A stretch of 47,234 nt of DNA from Komagataeibacter melaceti (GCF_003403295.1 NZ_QUWV01000026.1:1-47234); one strand, 5' to 3'. Counted from the first letter of the stretch, positions 8,096-16,657 are shown. The notes: a model not told the origin generated them from the letters alone. Numbers and translations: made by a program.

Positions 8096-9330
8096 TGAGC
8101 CGCATGTCCTTTCAGCACCGGATAATGGGAAAACTGCTGCCCGGCACAATGGATCGCTATCTCCTGCGCCAGGTTGTGCCGCCGTTTTCCATTGCGCTTG
8201 GTGTGGTCATGATCGCACTGCTGCTGGAACGGCTGCTGGTGCTGTTTGACATACTGGCCGCCAATGGCAGTTCGATGAAAACGTTCTTCGGCCTGCTCAG
8301 TGACCTGATCCCGCATTATCTGGGGCTGGCGCTACCCGCGGCCATGTGCGTAAGCGTGTTTTCCGTCATCCGGCGCATGAGCACGAACCACGAGATCGAT
8401 GCGCTGATGGCCAGCGGCGTCTCGATCTTCCGCATCTGCCAGCCTTTCGTGCTGACCGGCGCGGTATTCGGCCTGCTTGCCTTCTCGCTTTACGGGTTCA
8501 TCCAGCCTTACGCGCGCTATGATTACCGGGCGGCCTTCTACTTCGCCAGCCATGCCGGGTGGGCGCCCCATCTGCAGTCCAAGATGTTCGCCGTATCGGA
8601 CAATATCGTGCTCACGGCGGAGACGGTGGACCATGCCGGTTCGCGCATGTGGCATGTCTTCATCCGCGACAACACGGACAAGTCGCATGTCCGCTTCATT
8701 TCCGCGCAGAAGGGCTACCTCTACAACCCCTCCGACGGGTCGAACATACGGCTGGACCTGGTGGACGGCACGATCATAACCGACAGTCTGGACAAGCCGC
8801 CCAGCATCACCGGCTTCAGCCGCACCACCCAGCTGATCTCCCCCAACCACAAGCTGGATGACGAAGCCTACCGCAACCGGGGGGAGACCGAACGCGAACT
8901 GACGGTGCCCGAACTGTATGAGGGCATACGCCACGGCTATAATGGCCTCAGCCATTCCTACATGGTGGCCGAACTGCATTTCCGTCTGGCGCGCACCGTC
9001 GCCATTCCCTTCATTCCCCTTCTGGCCTGCGCACTGGCGGGTGTGCGCAAGCGCCAGCGCGGCAACCCGGGGCTGGCCATCGCCGCCATCACGCTGGTCG
9101 GCTTCGACCATACGCTGCAGATGGGGCTGAGCTTCGTCGCCAACATGCATATGTCGCCGCTGCTGGTCATCTGGCTGCCCACCGCCGGGTTCGCAACCAT
9201 CTGCGTTGGCATGCTGATCCGGCAGGCGGGGGGACTGCGCATGCTGCTGACCCGTGGCCCGGCCCTGCCTGCCCGCCAGCTCTCGGCCGATGGCCTGCCA
9301 CGACGCCACGTTGCGGAAGGCCCGGCATGA
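8095..9330 (+). CDS. LptF-like permease (YjgP/YjgQ family)
   Basis: 411 aa. The family layout is clear: two N-terminal membrane helices after RYLLRQVV, the conserved LP...VI block with IDALMASGVS in the coupling-helix region, a long periplasmic beta-jellyroll domain (roughly residues 140-290), and three C-terminal helices. LptF with LptG and the ATPase LptB extracts lipopolysaccharide from the inner membrane. The usual neighbours (pepA, lptD) are absent and the gene is coupled on both sides to lipid genes (TGATG upstream, ATGA downstream). It could therefore be the cell's housekeeping LptF or a paralog serving the sphingolipid. No ATPase gene is in the operon; it would have to borrow LptB. 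Confidence 0.82.
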   Translation: MSRMSFQHRIMGKLLPGTMDRYLLRQVVPPFSIALGVVMIALLLERLLVLFDILAANGSSMKTFFGLLSDLIPHYLGLALPAAMCVSVFSVIRRMSTNHEIDALMASGVSIFRICQPFVLTGAVFGLLAFSLYGFIQPYARYDYRAAFYFASHAGWAPHLQSKMFAVSDNIVLTAETVDHAGSRMWHVFIRDNTDKSHVRFISAQKGYLYNPSDGSNIRLDLVDGTIITDSLDKPPSITGFSRTTQLISPNHKLDDEAYRNRGETERELTVPELYEGIRHGYNGLSHSYMVAELHFRLARTVAIPFIPLLACALAGVRKRQRGNPGLAIAAITLVGFDHTLQMGLSFVANMHMSPLLVIWLPTAGFATICVGMLIRQAGGLRMLLTRGPALPARQLSADGLPRRHVAEGPA

Positions 9331-10436
9331 AGCACAGGCTGCGCATGGCCTGCGGCACGGTCCTGATCGGGTACCTGTCGCGCGAACTTCTGACCAAGGT
9401 ATTCACCACGACCATCATCGTGGTGGCGCTCATGGAAATCCTGACGCTGCTGGAGCAGGTCACGGAAATCATGCACCGCCATCTGGGGCTGTCGGGCGTG
9501 CTGTATTACGCGGTGCTGCACATGCCGCTGCTGTTTGGCAACGCCATGCCGGTTGCCGTCCTGATCGGCTCGCTGCTGACGCTGCTGCAGCTCACCACAT
9601 CGAACGAGATCTCGATCATGCGGGCGGCCGGCCTGTCCACGCCGGGGCTGATCAAACTGTTCCTGCCCACCATACTCGCGCTGGGCGTGCTGAGCGGAAT
9701 CGTGGATGACCAGATCACCCCGCGCAGTGAACTCGCGCTGGCGCGGTGGTGGAACGCCACATCCCCCAACGCCGCGACCACATGGCGCAATTACTGGATC
9801 CGCTCCCATGACGACCTGATCAACATCAACTATCTCGATGGTGGCGGCACGCACATGAAGAACGTGACCGTCTATCACCGCGACCATCAAGCCCTGCTGC
9901 AGAAGGTCACGACCCTGGCGGATGTGCATTACGTGCACGGGCACTGGTATGGCACGCCGTCACGAATCCTGAGCGTCATCAGCCCGACCCGGGTGGACCT
10001 GCTGGACATACAGGAGGGCCAGGTCGTGCGGCTGGACTGGCCGCCATCGCTTACCCCCAGCTACATCATGCAGCTTACGGTCAGCTTCACCCAGTCCATC
10101 GGCACCATGCTTGATGAACAGCGTGGCGTACTCGCTTCCAGCCAGTCCCCGTCTTTTTTCCTGACGGAAATACTGGGACGCATCATGTTACCCGTGACAT
10201 TTACGGTTATGCTGTTACTGGCGGTGCCGGTGGTCTATATCCCACCGCGTGCCGGTGCGCGTAGCTGGCTTCCGATATGGTGCCTGGGCGCGGGTCTGCT
10301 ATTTGTCGTGTTCCAGGGGCTGCTGCGCGCCCTGGGCAATGCGGGAACCTTGCCTTCACTTATGGCAATATGCGTCGGGATTCTCATTTTCATCCTTGGC
10401 GTCATTACCGTGCTACTGAGGATCGAAGAGCGATGA
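9327..10436 (+). CDS. LptG-like permease (YjgP/YjgQ family)
   Basis: 369 aa. Same family as its upstream partner: N-terminal helices after YLSRELLTKVF, the cytoplasmic coupling region NEISIMRAAGLS, a periplasmic domain around residues 125-270 and three C-terminal helices ending near the stop. It would pair with the preceding LptF-like protein as a heterodimeric extractor. Start and stop both overlap neighbours by four bases (ATGA), so the five genes from 7181 to 11991 are almost certainly one transcript. Housekeeping LPS export and dedicated sphingolipid export are both possible, as for its partner. Confidence 0.82.
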   Translation: MKHRLRMACGTVLIGYLSRELLTKVFTTTIIVVALMEILTLLEQVTEIMHRHLGLSGVLYYAVLHMPLLFGNAMPVAVLIGSLLTLLQLTTSNEISIMRAAGLSTPGLIKLFLPTILALGVLSGIVDDQITPRSELALARWWNATSPNAATTWRNYWIRSHDDLININYLDGGGTHMKNVTVYHRDHQALLQKVTTLADVHYVHGHWYGTPSRILSVISPTRVDLLDIQEGQVVRLDWPPSLTPSYIMQLTVSFTQSIGTMLDEQRGVLASSQSPSFFLTEILGRIMLPVTFTVMLLLAVPVVYIPPRAGARSWLPIWCLGAGLLFVVFQGLLRALGNAGTLPSLMAICVGILIFILGVITVLLRIEER

Positions 10437-11215
10437 TTACGAACACCCTGAAGAACAGTTCCATCCGGACAGGCCGAAGCTTCGACCTGGGCAAGATGAA
10501 CCTTCGTCAGCTCTGGATTGCCTACCTGACCTATCCCACCATCATGCTGTATTTCGCCCTCGCCATCGCCAGTTACGCCGTCATGGTGTACGCGCACACC
10601 TCCCTGCTTCCGATCGCGATCAGCATTGTATCGGTCATGCTCGTCTACCCGCTGGTGTGGTACGGTATCCATCGTTTCATCCTGCACGGGCGGTTCCTCT
10701 ACCGCATGAAATGGAGCGCATCGCTGTGGAAGCGCATCCACTTCGATCACCACCAGGACCCGCACCTGCTTGACGTGCTGTTCGGCTCGCCCCTCAACAC
10801 CATTCCCACCATCGCCATCGTGACCGTGCCCATCGGCTATGCCATCGGCAACATGGCCGGGGCCGCCGCCGCCTTTGGCGCGGGGCTGACCATCACCTGC
10901 ATCTACGAATTCTTCCACTGCATCCAGCACCTGAACTACAAGCCGCGCATGAGCTGGATCCAGCGCATGAAGCAGCGCCACGTCCTGCATCACTTCCATA
11001 ACGAGAACGGCAATTACGGCATCACCAGCTTCGTGGCCGACCGCCTGTTCGGCAGCTATTATGTCGATGCCCGCAGCTTCCCGCGCAGCCCGAGCGTGTT
11101 CAACCTCGGCTACGACGTAAAGGAAGCGCAGCAGTACCCCTGGGTCATGGAAGAAACCGGCGCGCCGCCGCGTGACCGGCCCGATGGGGCGAACATCACC
11201 CGCAACGCGGCGTGA
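10433..11215 (+). CDS. Fatty acid hydroxylase-superfamily protein, likely sphingolipid hydroxylase
   Basis: 260 aa integral membrane protein. The di-iron histidine motifs of the fatty acid hydroxylase/sterol desaturase superfamily are all visible: HRFILH (H80, H85), HFDHH (H103, H106, H107), FFHCIQH (H162, H166) and HVLHHFH (H183, H186, H187). Two pairs of hydrophobic helices lie at about 30-75 and 122-158. Members use O2 to hydroxylate or desaturate lipid chains. Acetic acid bacteria are known to make ceramides with 2-hydroxypalmitate, so a fatty acid 2-hydroxylase (FA2H/Scs7-like) role fits. C4 long-chain-base hydroxylation is the alternative. The start is ATG 10433 overlapping the LptG stop (ATGA), with GAGGATCGAAGAG before it. 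Confidence 0.82.
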   Translation: MITNTLKNSSIRTGRSFDLGKMNLRQLWIAYLTYPTIMLYFALAIASYAVMVYAHTSLLPIAISIVSVMLVYPLVWYGIHRFILHGRFLYRMKWSASLWKRIHFDHHQDPHLLDVLFGSPLNTIPTIAIVTVPIGYAIGNMAGAAAAFGAGLTITCIYEFFHCIQHLNYKPRMSWIQRMKQRHVLHHFHNENGNYGITSFVADRLFGSYYVDARSFPRSPSVFNLGYDVKEAQQYPWVMEETGAPPRDRPDGANITRNAA

Positions 11216-11991
11216 GCGGCACAATGGGGCTGAACGTACTCATACTGGCGGGCAGCCGCCCGGGACGCCCCGACCCGATGGCCCAGGCGGCAGGCATATC
11301 GCACAAGGCCATCCTGCCCGTCTGCGGCGTTCCCATGATCAGCCGGGTCATAAAGGCCCTGCAGGCGGTCGAGACGATTGGCCGCATCGCCATTTGCATA
11401 GAAAAACCCGATGTGCTTGACGGCGTCGTGCCGGAAAGCGTCACCTTTATCCCGCCCGCGGCAGGCCCCAGCGCCAGCGTGCTCAAGGCGCTGGACATGC
11501 TGGGCACGCCCCTGCTGGTCACCACCGCCGACCACGCCCTGCTTGAGCCGGAATGGGTCCGTGCCTTCGTACGGGCCGCGCAGGACAGCGGGTGTGACGT
11601 TGCCGCCGGCATTGCCATGGAACCCCAGATCCTGCGCGATGTGCCGGACACCAAGCGCACCATGATCCGGCTGGCGGATGGCGCCTTTTCAGGCTGCAAC
11701 ATGTTCCTGTTCCGCACGCCCGCCGCCCATGGCGTGATCCGGCTGTGGCAGAAACTGGAAGCCGACCGCAAGAACCCGCTCAAGATGGCCCGCATCCTCG
11801 GCTTTGGCATCCTGCTGCGCTTCGTGCTGCGGCGTCTGACACGTGCCGATGTCTGCCGCCGTATCGGCCGCCTTTCGGGCGCACGGGTCGCGCTGATCCC
11901 ACTGCCCTTCGGCCGGGCCGCCGTGGATGTGGACAAGCCGGCCGACCTTGAACTTGTAACGCGCCTTCTCTCCACCGCACCGGCGGGCTGA
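11212..11991 (+). CDS. MobA-like NTP transferase family protein
   Basis: 259 aa. The N-terminal nucleotide-binding loop reads VLILAGSRPGRPDP, followed by HKAILPVCGVPMISRV, the substitute for the sugar-nucleotidyltransferase K-P-G-PMI signature. A later TTADHALL supplies the acidic metal site. This is the MobA-like NTP transferase family, which makes nucleotide-linked cofactors, sugars or alcohols. It closes the phosphoesterase-permease-hydroxylase operon with a GTGA overlap; ATG at 11224 is an alternative start. I infer that it makes an activated head-group donor for the locus; the substrate cannot be read from sequence. A basic hydrophobic stretch (FGILLRFVLRRLTR) near residue 200 may touch the membrane. 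Confidence 0.72.
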   Translation: MSGTMGLNVLILAGSRPGRPDPMAQAAGISHKAILPVCGVPMISRVIKALQAVETIGRIAICIEKPDVLDGVVPESVTFIPPAAGPSASVLKALDMLGTPLLVTTADHALLEPEWVRAFVRAAQDSGCDVAAGIAMEPQILRDVPDTKRTMIRLADGAFSGCNMFLFRTPAAHGVIRLWQKLEADRKNPLKMARILGFGILLRFVLRRLTRADVCRRIGRLSGARVALIPLPFGRAAVDVDKPADLELVTRLLSTAPAG

Positions 11992-12010
11992 GGGCCTGCC
12001 CTCCCACGCA

Positions 12011-12511
12011 ATGTCCCGCCCATCAGCCCCGCAGGTCCAGTCCGCCATCCGTACCGGAGCCAGCCAGATGTGCAGGCTGCATGGATGGGCGGTACTGCAT
12101 GAGTTCACCCTGCCCGACCGCAGGCGGGCCGACATTATGGCCCTGACGGCCGATGGCTCCTTCATCTGTATCGAGATCAAGTCCGGCCTGCCGGATTTCC
12201 GTGCCGACCATAAATGGCAGGATTACCTGCCGTGGTGCGACCAGATGTATTTTGCGGTCAGTCAGGACTTTCCCCCCGATGTGCTGCCCCAGGACACCGG
12301 CCTGATCGTGGCCGCGACGGGCCACGGCGTGGATGGCATGACCACCTGCGTGGACTGTGCCATTATCCGCCACCCGCCGCGCATGCCCCTTGCCCCGGCC
12401 CGCAGGCGGCGGCTGACGCTACAGTTCGCGATCGAGGCCGCCGGGCGTCTGGGCCGCATCGAGATGCCGCAGGTGGAACACGCGGTCAAAACGGCGCTAC
12501 GCGTGGAATAG
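12011..12511 (+). CDS. mmcB: MmcB family DNA repair protein
   Basis: 166 aa. The sequence has the core of a PD-(D/E)xK-like nuclease fold: RRADIMAL with D, then FICIEIKSG with E-x-K, followed by DFRADHKWQDYL and WCDQMYFAVS. This pattern is that of the Caulobacter MmcB family (DUF2161-like), linked to mitomycin C damage repair and SOS control. No SOS box could be assigned in the 19-base gap before it. It is in the same direction as the lipid operon but not overlapping. Confidence 0.8.
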   Translation: MSRPSAPQVQSAIRTGASQMCRLHGWAVLHEFTLPDRRRADIMALTADGSFICIEIKSGLPDFRADHKWQDYLPWCDQMYFAVSQDFPPDVLPQDTGLIVAATGHGVDGMTTCVDCAIIRHPPRMPLAPARRRRLTLQFAIEAAGRLGRIEMPQVEHAVKTALRVE

Positions 12512-12536
12512 AGTTTGAGACAGGAAAGGTTACCCC

Positions 12537-13322
12537 ATGACACAGGCCATTCTGAGCCGTTTTGAAGCCGCACGTTCGGTCGTGCGCGATGCCGCCGCCC
12601 TGGCCATGAAAATGCGCCCCGCCCCCGGCGGCCCCAAGGGCACCCAGAAGAGTGCGCAGGACTGGCTGACGGAAACCGATGGCGCGGTCGAGTCCTTCAT
12701 TTCGGAGCGAATCGGCACCCTGTTCCCCGAAGATGGCTTTCAGGGCGAGGAAGAAGGCCGCACCCGCACCGGCACCCTGCGCTGGGTCGTGGACCCGATC
12801 GACGGCACCTCCAATTACGCGCGCGGCCGCAACCGCTGGTGTATCTCGCTGGGCCTGATGGATGGCGATACACCGGTTGCCGGAATTATCGAGGCCCCTG
12901 CCCTTGGCGAGACCTATACCGCCGTGCGCGGGCACGGGGCGTTCCTCAACGGCCAGCGCATCCATGCCTCCCCGGTGACGGATACCGCTTCCTCCCTGAT
13001 TGAAATGGGGTGGAGCAACCGCGTACCGCCCGGCGTGTTTCAGGAAAAGATCGACGCCATCCTGAATCTGGGCGCCATGCCGCGTTCGGGCGGGTCCGGT
13101 GCCATTGCGCTGGCCGAAGTCGCCTGCGGGCGGCAGGATGGCTACCTGGAAATCCGCATCAACCTGTGGGACGTGGCGGCCGCGCTGGTACTGCTTGAAG
13201 AAGCCGGTGCGCGTGTCTCCCCCTTCCTGCGTGATGGCGGGCTTACGGACGGCATCAGCATCCTCGCGGCGGCTCCCGGCATTGCCGATGCCCTGTCGGA
13301 TGCCGTGGGCGTATCCTTTTGA
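12537..13322 (+). CDS. Inositol monophosphatase-family phosphatase
   Basis: 261 aa. The three metal-binding blocks of the family are visible: GEEEG near residue 63, DPIDGTSNYARG near 90, and WDVAAALVLLEEAGARVS near 210. Members remove phosphate from myo-inositol 1-phosphate, histidinol phosphate or 3'-phosphoadenosine nucleotides. The substrate cannot be fixed here. The ATG has AGGAAAGG about eight bases upstream. It follows mmcB by 25 bases. Confidence 0.85.
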   Translation: MTQAILSRFEAARSVVRDAAALAMKMRPAPGGPKGTQKSAQDWLTETDGAVESFISERIGTLFPEDGFQGEEEGRTRTGTLRWVVDPIDGTSNYARGRNRWCISLGLMDGDTPVAGIIEAPALGETYTAVRGHGAFLNGQRIHASPVTDTASSLIEMGWSNRVPPGVFQEKIDAILNLGAMPRSGGSGAIALAEVACGRQDGYLEIRINLWDVAAALVLLEEAGARVSPFLRDGGLTDGISILAAAPGIADALSDAVGVSF

Positions 13323-13450
13323 CCATACGGGCGGCATGGGTATGAACGGGCTTGCCTAACCGGCCATGATTCAGCCATGAAAACAGGCCACTCCAGCGCA
13401 TGGGCCGTCTGGGTGGATCTGCGGTTACGAATCGGAAAGGGAGGATGGGT

Positions 13451-14272
13451 TTGCACAAGTTTCATCTCATCAGGACATCACTCGCCGCCATGGCCCTGAT
13501 GATGCCGCTGCATGCCGCCCTGGCAGCGAGCATGGAAGAAGAACAGAACCTGGTTGACCGCGCGACCCTGACCGTTCGGGACATGTTCACCTCTGCCACG
13601 GCCGATAGCAGGATCACCCATTACCTTGCGGATTCCCGCGGGGTGATTGTCTGCCCCTCGGTCTTTCGCATGTCGATCGCCTTTGGCGGTGGCGGTGGTG
13701 GCTGCGTCTTCCTGACGCGTGATGCCCATGGCTCATGGTCTGACCCGGCCTTCTACCGCATGAGTTCGGCCAATTTCGGCGTGCAGTTCGGCATGCAGGA
13801 TGTTGAGGTCATGCTGTTCGTCATGACCGATCAGGGCGTGCAGTCGCTGCTGGACAGCCAGTTCAAGCTCAGCGCCGATGTCGGCACGTCCTTCGCCTCC
13901 TCCGGTTCCGGACTGGAGCGGGGCACGGCGGGCGAACATAACACCAGCATCCTCGGGGTGCAGAAGTCCAAGGGGCTGTTTGCCGGGGCGGCCCTTGGCG
14001 GCTCCAAGATGCGAGTGAACAGCGCCGCCAACCGGGCCTATTACAACCAGGTTGTCGGACCGGAGGATATTGTGGTGTCGATGCGGGTCAACAACTCCGG
14101 GGCCGACCCGCTACGCGCCGCCCTGTCGGAAGTGCTGGCCACGGCCCAGAGCCGCCCGGGCAAGAATGGCCAGACAGGAAGTGCCGCCACATCAACCACC
14201 AGCACGTCACCCCAGCCCGTGGCCACGGCCCCCGCTGGCGCGGTTACAAGCCAGAGCCTGCCCCCCCAGTAA
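13451..14272 (+). CDS. Secreted SYLF-domain (Ysc84-like) lipid-binding protein
   Basis: 273 aa. An N-terminal signal peptide (KFHLIRTSLAAMALMM, cleavage likely after ALA) precedes a SYLF/Ysc84 domain: FGGGGGGCVFLTR, YRMSSANFGVQFGMQ, then DVEVMLFVMTDQG, and a C-terminal GVQKSKGLFAGAALGGSKM. The last 45 or so residues are a low-complexity Ser/Thr/Pro/Ala tail. SYLF domains bind phosphoinositides or other lipids; bacterial members are mostly uncharacterised. Start choice is unusual. GGGAGG abuts ATG 13445 with no spacer but lies six bases before TTG 13451, so TTG is the better start. Confidence 0.82.
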   Translation: MHKFHLIRTSLAAMALMMPLHAALAASMEEEQNLVDRATLTVRDMFTSATADSRITHYLADSRGVIVCPSVFRMSIAFGGGGGGCVFLTRDAHGSWSDPAFYRMSSANFGVQFGMQDVEVMLFVMTDQGVQSLLDSQFKLSADVGTSFASSGSGLERGTAGEHNTSILGVQKSKGLFAGAALGGSKMRVNSAANRAYYNQVVGPEDIVVSMRVNNSGADPLRAALSEVLATAQSRPGKNGQTGSAATSTTSTSPQPVATAPAGAVTSQSLPPQ

Positions 14273-14318
14273 CCAGAGGAACGGGGTAGCAAACGGCAGG
14301 ACAGGACCGGCGCGGCCG

Positions 14319-15323
14319 CTATTTTGCAGGCTGCGGCGCGTCCTGCGCGTGCTTCGCGGCCCTGAAGACCGAGACATGGCGGTTATGGTCATCCAGTGAG
14401 GATGCAAAATCATGCCCGCCATGGCCGTTTGCCACAAAATAGAGCTGGTCCCCCTGCGCCGGGTGCGCTGCGGCCTGAAGCGACGCCAGACCGGGGGAAC
14501 AGATCGGCTCCGGCGGCAGGCCGGGAATGACATAGGTATTATAGGCCGTGGGCTGTAAAAGATCGGCACGCGACAGCGCATGCCCAAGCGGCCCCACCCC
14601 CTTGTTCAGCCCGTAAACCACTGTGGGATCGGACTGGAGCCGCATGCCCTTATGCAGGCGGTTGAGGAACACCCGCGCAACCATGGGCCGCTCATCTGCA
14701 ACCGCTGTCTCGCGTTCGATCATCGAGGCCAGGACCAGCAGGTCGTGCCGGTTCACCACGGCAGGGTCAACCTCCCGCCCATCCCATACCTGATCAAGGG
14801 CACGATCCATGGCATGCTGCATGCGCGCCAGCATCTGGGCGCGTGGCATGCCCCATTCGTAATCATAGGTCAGGGGCATGACAGATCCCTCCGCCGGGAA
14901 GGGAAAGCTGCCATCCATATAGGGGGCACGGTCCAGCAAGGCCGCAATCTGGATGGCGGACAGCCCCTCCGGCACGGTCAGACGGTGCACGACCGGCCTA
15001 CCATGGCGCAGGACCACCAGTACCTGGCGGATGGATGCATGTGCGGGAAAGACCAGTTCGGCCGCATGGAAAGACCCGTCAACGCGGGTCAGGGCCGTAG
15101 CCCCCATGAATACTTTTTGCGTAAGCAGGCTGCGATCAAGCACATCCGCCTGCTGCAGGGTGGCAAGAACCTGCGCCACGCCACCATGGGGAATGACAAC
15201 CGTACGCTGTTCGGTCAGGGGACCGGGGGCGGCGTAGTGCCTTGCCCCCACGAACACGATGCCCAGACCTGACAGGACCAGCAGCAAGAACACCAGCCCC
15301 AGGGCCGTCAGAACCCTGCGCAC
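14319..15323 (-). CDS. mltG: Endolytic murein transglycosylase MltG
   Basis: 334 aa. One N-terminal membrane helix is followed by a LysM-like region (IVIPHGGVAQVLATL) and the YceG catalytic domain. The catalytic glutamate lies in LASMIERETAV, followed by RVFLNRLHKGMRLQSDPTVV, YNTYVIPGLPPEPICSPG and YFVANGHGGHDFA. MltG cleaves nascent glycan strands and sets their length. GTG at 15323 is the start, with a strong AAGGAG five bases away. It is the last gene of the leftward fab operon, a common arrangement. Confidence 0.95.
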   Translation of the reverse strand: MRRVLTALGLVFLLLVLSGLGIVFVGARHYAAPGPLTEQRTVVIPHGGVAQVLATLQQADVLDRSLLTQKVFMGATALTRVDGSFHAAELVFPAHASIRQVLVVLRHGRPVVHRLTVPEGLSAIQIAALLDRAPYMDGSFPFPAEGSVMPLTYDYEWGMPRAQMLARMQHAMDRALDQVWDGREVDPAVVNRHDLLVLASMIERETAVADERPMVARVFLNRLHKGMRLQSDPTVVYGLNKGVGPLGHALSRADLLQPTAYNTYVIPGLPPEPICSPGLASLQAAAHPAQGDQLYFVANGHGGHDFASSLDDHNRHVSVFRAAKHAQDAPQPAK

Positions 15324-15373
15324 CCCATCTCCTTACGTATTTCTGGCAAGGGTGTGCCCGCAGGCACGTCCCT

Positions 15374-16657
15374 TTACACGCCGCGCAGGATCACGCTGGC
15401 GTTGGTTCCGCCAAAGCCGAAGCTGTTGGACAGGATCGTGTCGATCTTGCGCTCCTGCGCCGTGTGCGCGATGCGGTCGATCACACTCTCACGCGACGGG
15501 TTGTCGAGGTTGAGCGTGGGCGGCGCGACATTGTCACGAATGGCGAGGATGGAATAGATCGCCTCGATCGCCCCGGCCGCGCCAAGCAGGTGGCCGGTCG
15601 CAGACTTGGTGGAGGACATGGCGAGCTTGCGCGCGTCATCACCGAACAGGCGCTCGACCGCTTCCAGCTCAAGGTCATCCGCCATGGTGGATGTGCCATG
15701 CGCGTTGACATACTGGATGTCCGCCGTGGTCAGCCCCGCGCTGCGCAGGGCGTTCTGCATGGCGCGATATGCCCCTTCATGCCCCGGCGCGGGCGCCGTG
15801 ATATGATGGGCATCGCCCGACATGCCGTAACCGATCACCTCGGCATAGATCTTGGCGCCACGGGCCTTGGCGTGTTCGTATTCTTCCAGCACCACGATGC
15901 CGGAACCCTCACCCATCACGAAGCCATCGCGGTCCCTGTCCCACGGACGGGATGCCTTTTCCGGCGTATCGTTGAAATGGGTGGAAAGAGCCTTGGCGGA
16001 GCAGAACCCGGCAATACCCAGCGGGCACACCGCGGCCTCGGCCCCACCGGCGACCATAACATCCGCATCGCCCAGCATGATCATGCGCGCGGCATCGCCA
16101 ATGGCGTGCACACCCGTGGCGCAGGCCGTGACGACCGAATGGTTCGGCCCCTTGAAACCGTATTTGATGGAGACATGCCCCGAGACCAGATTGATCAGGG
16201 CGGACGGGATGAAGAAAGGCGACAGGCGGCGTGCCCGGCCTTCCTTTACCGTTACCGATGCCTCGTAAATTGTCTGGAGGCCGCCGATACCCGCACCGAT
16301 CATGACGCCGGTACGGCAGCGATCTTCCTCCGATTCCGGCTTCCAGCCCGAATCCTCGACCGCTTCGGTCGCCGCCACGAGACCAAGATGGATAAAGCGG
16401 TCCATCTTTTTCTGGTCCTTGACCGGCACCCAGTCCGAAAGGGTCAGGCCGCCACTTTCCGTTGGCCCTGCGGGCACTTCGCCCGCGACCTGTGCCGGCA
16501 GGTCGGACGCATCGAACGCTGAAATACGGCCAAAGCCGTTTTCCCCGGCCACGAGACGTGACCAGTTACGCTCAACACCCAGTCCGAGAGGGCTGACCAT
16601 GCCCATACCGGTTACGACAACGCGCCGCTGTCCAGACGTCAATCCGGTAGACTGCAT
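15374..16657 (-). CDS. fabF: Beta-ketoacyl-ACP synthase II FabF
   Basis: 427 aa, normal length. It is a thiolase-fold condensing enzyme that elongates acyl-ACP with malonyl-ACP. The active-site cysteine is in VVTACATGVHAI, and the two catalytic histidines are in NAHGTSTMADD and SATGHLLGAAGAIE, with the conserved lysine in SSTKSATGH. The C-terminal SFGFGGTNASVI is intact. ATG 16657 is preferred over the adjacent TTG because AGGA is seven bases upstream. It follows acpP in the leftward fab block. Confidence 0.97.
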   Translation of the reverse strand: MQSTGLTSGQRRVVVTGMGMVSPLGLGVERNWSRLVAGENGFGRISAFDASDLPAQVAGEVPAGPTESGGLTLSDWVPVKDQKKMDRFIHLGLVAATEAVEDSGWKPESEEDRCRTGVMIGAGIGGLQTIYEASVTVKEGRARRLSPFFIPSALINLVSGHVSIKYGFKGPNHSVVTACATGVHAIGDAARMIMLGDADVMVAGGAEAAVCPLGIAGFCSAKALSTHFNDTPEKASRPWDRDRDGFVMGEGSGIVVLEEYEHAKARGAKIYAEVIGYGMSGDAHHITAPAPGHEGAYRAMQNALRSAGLTTADIQYVNAHGTSTMADDLELEAVERLFGDDARKLAMSSTKSATGHLLGAAGAIEAIYSILAIRDNVAPPTLNLDNPSRESVIDRIAHTAQERKIDTILSNSFGFGGTNASVILRGV

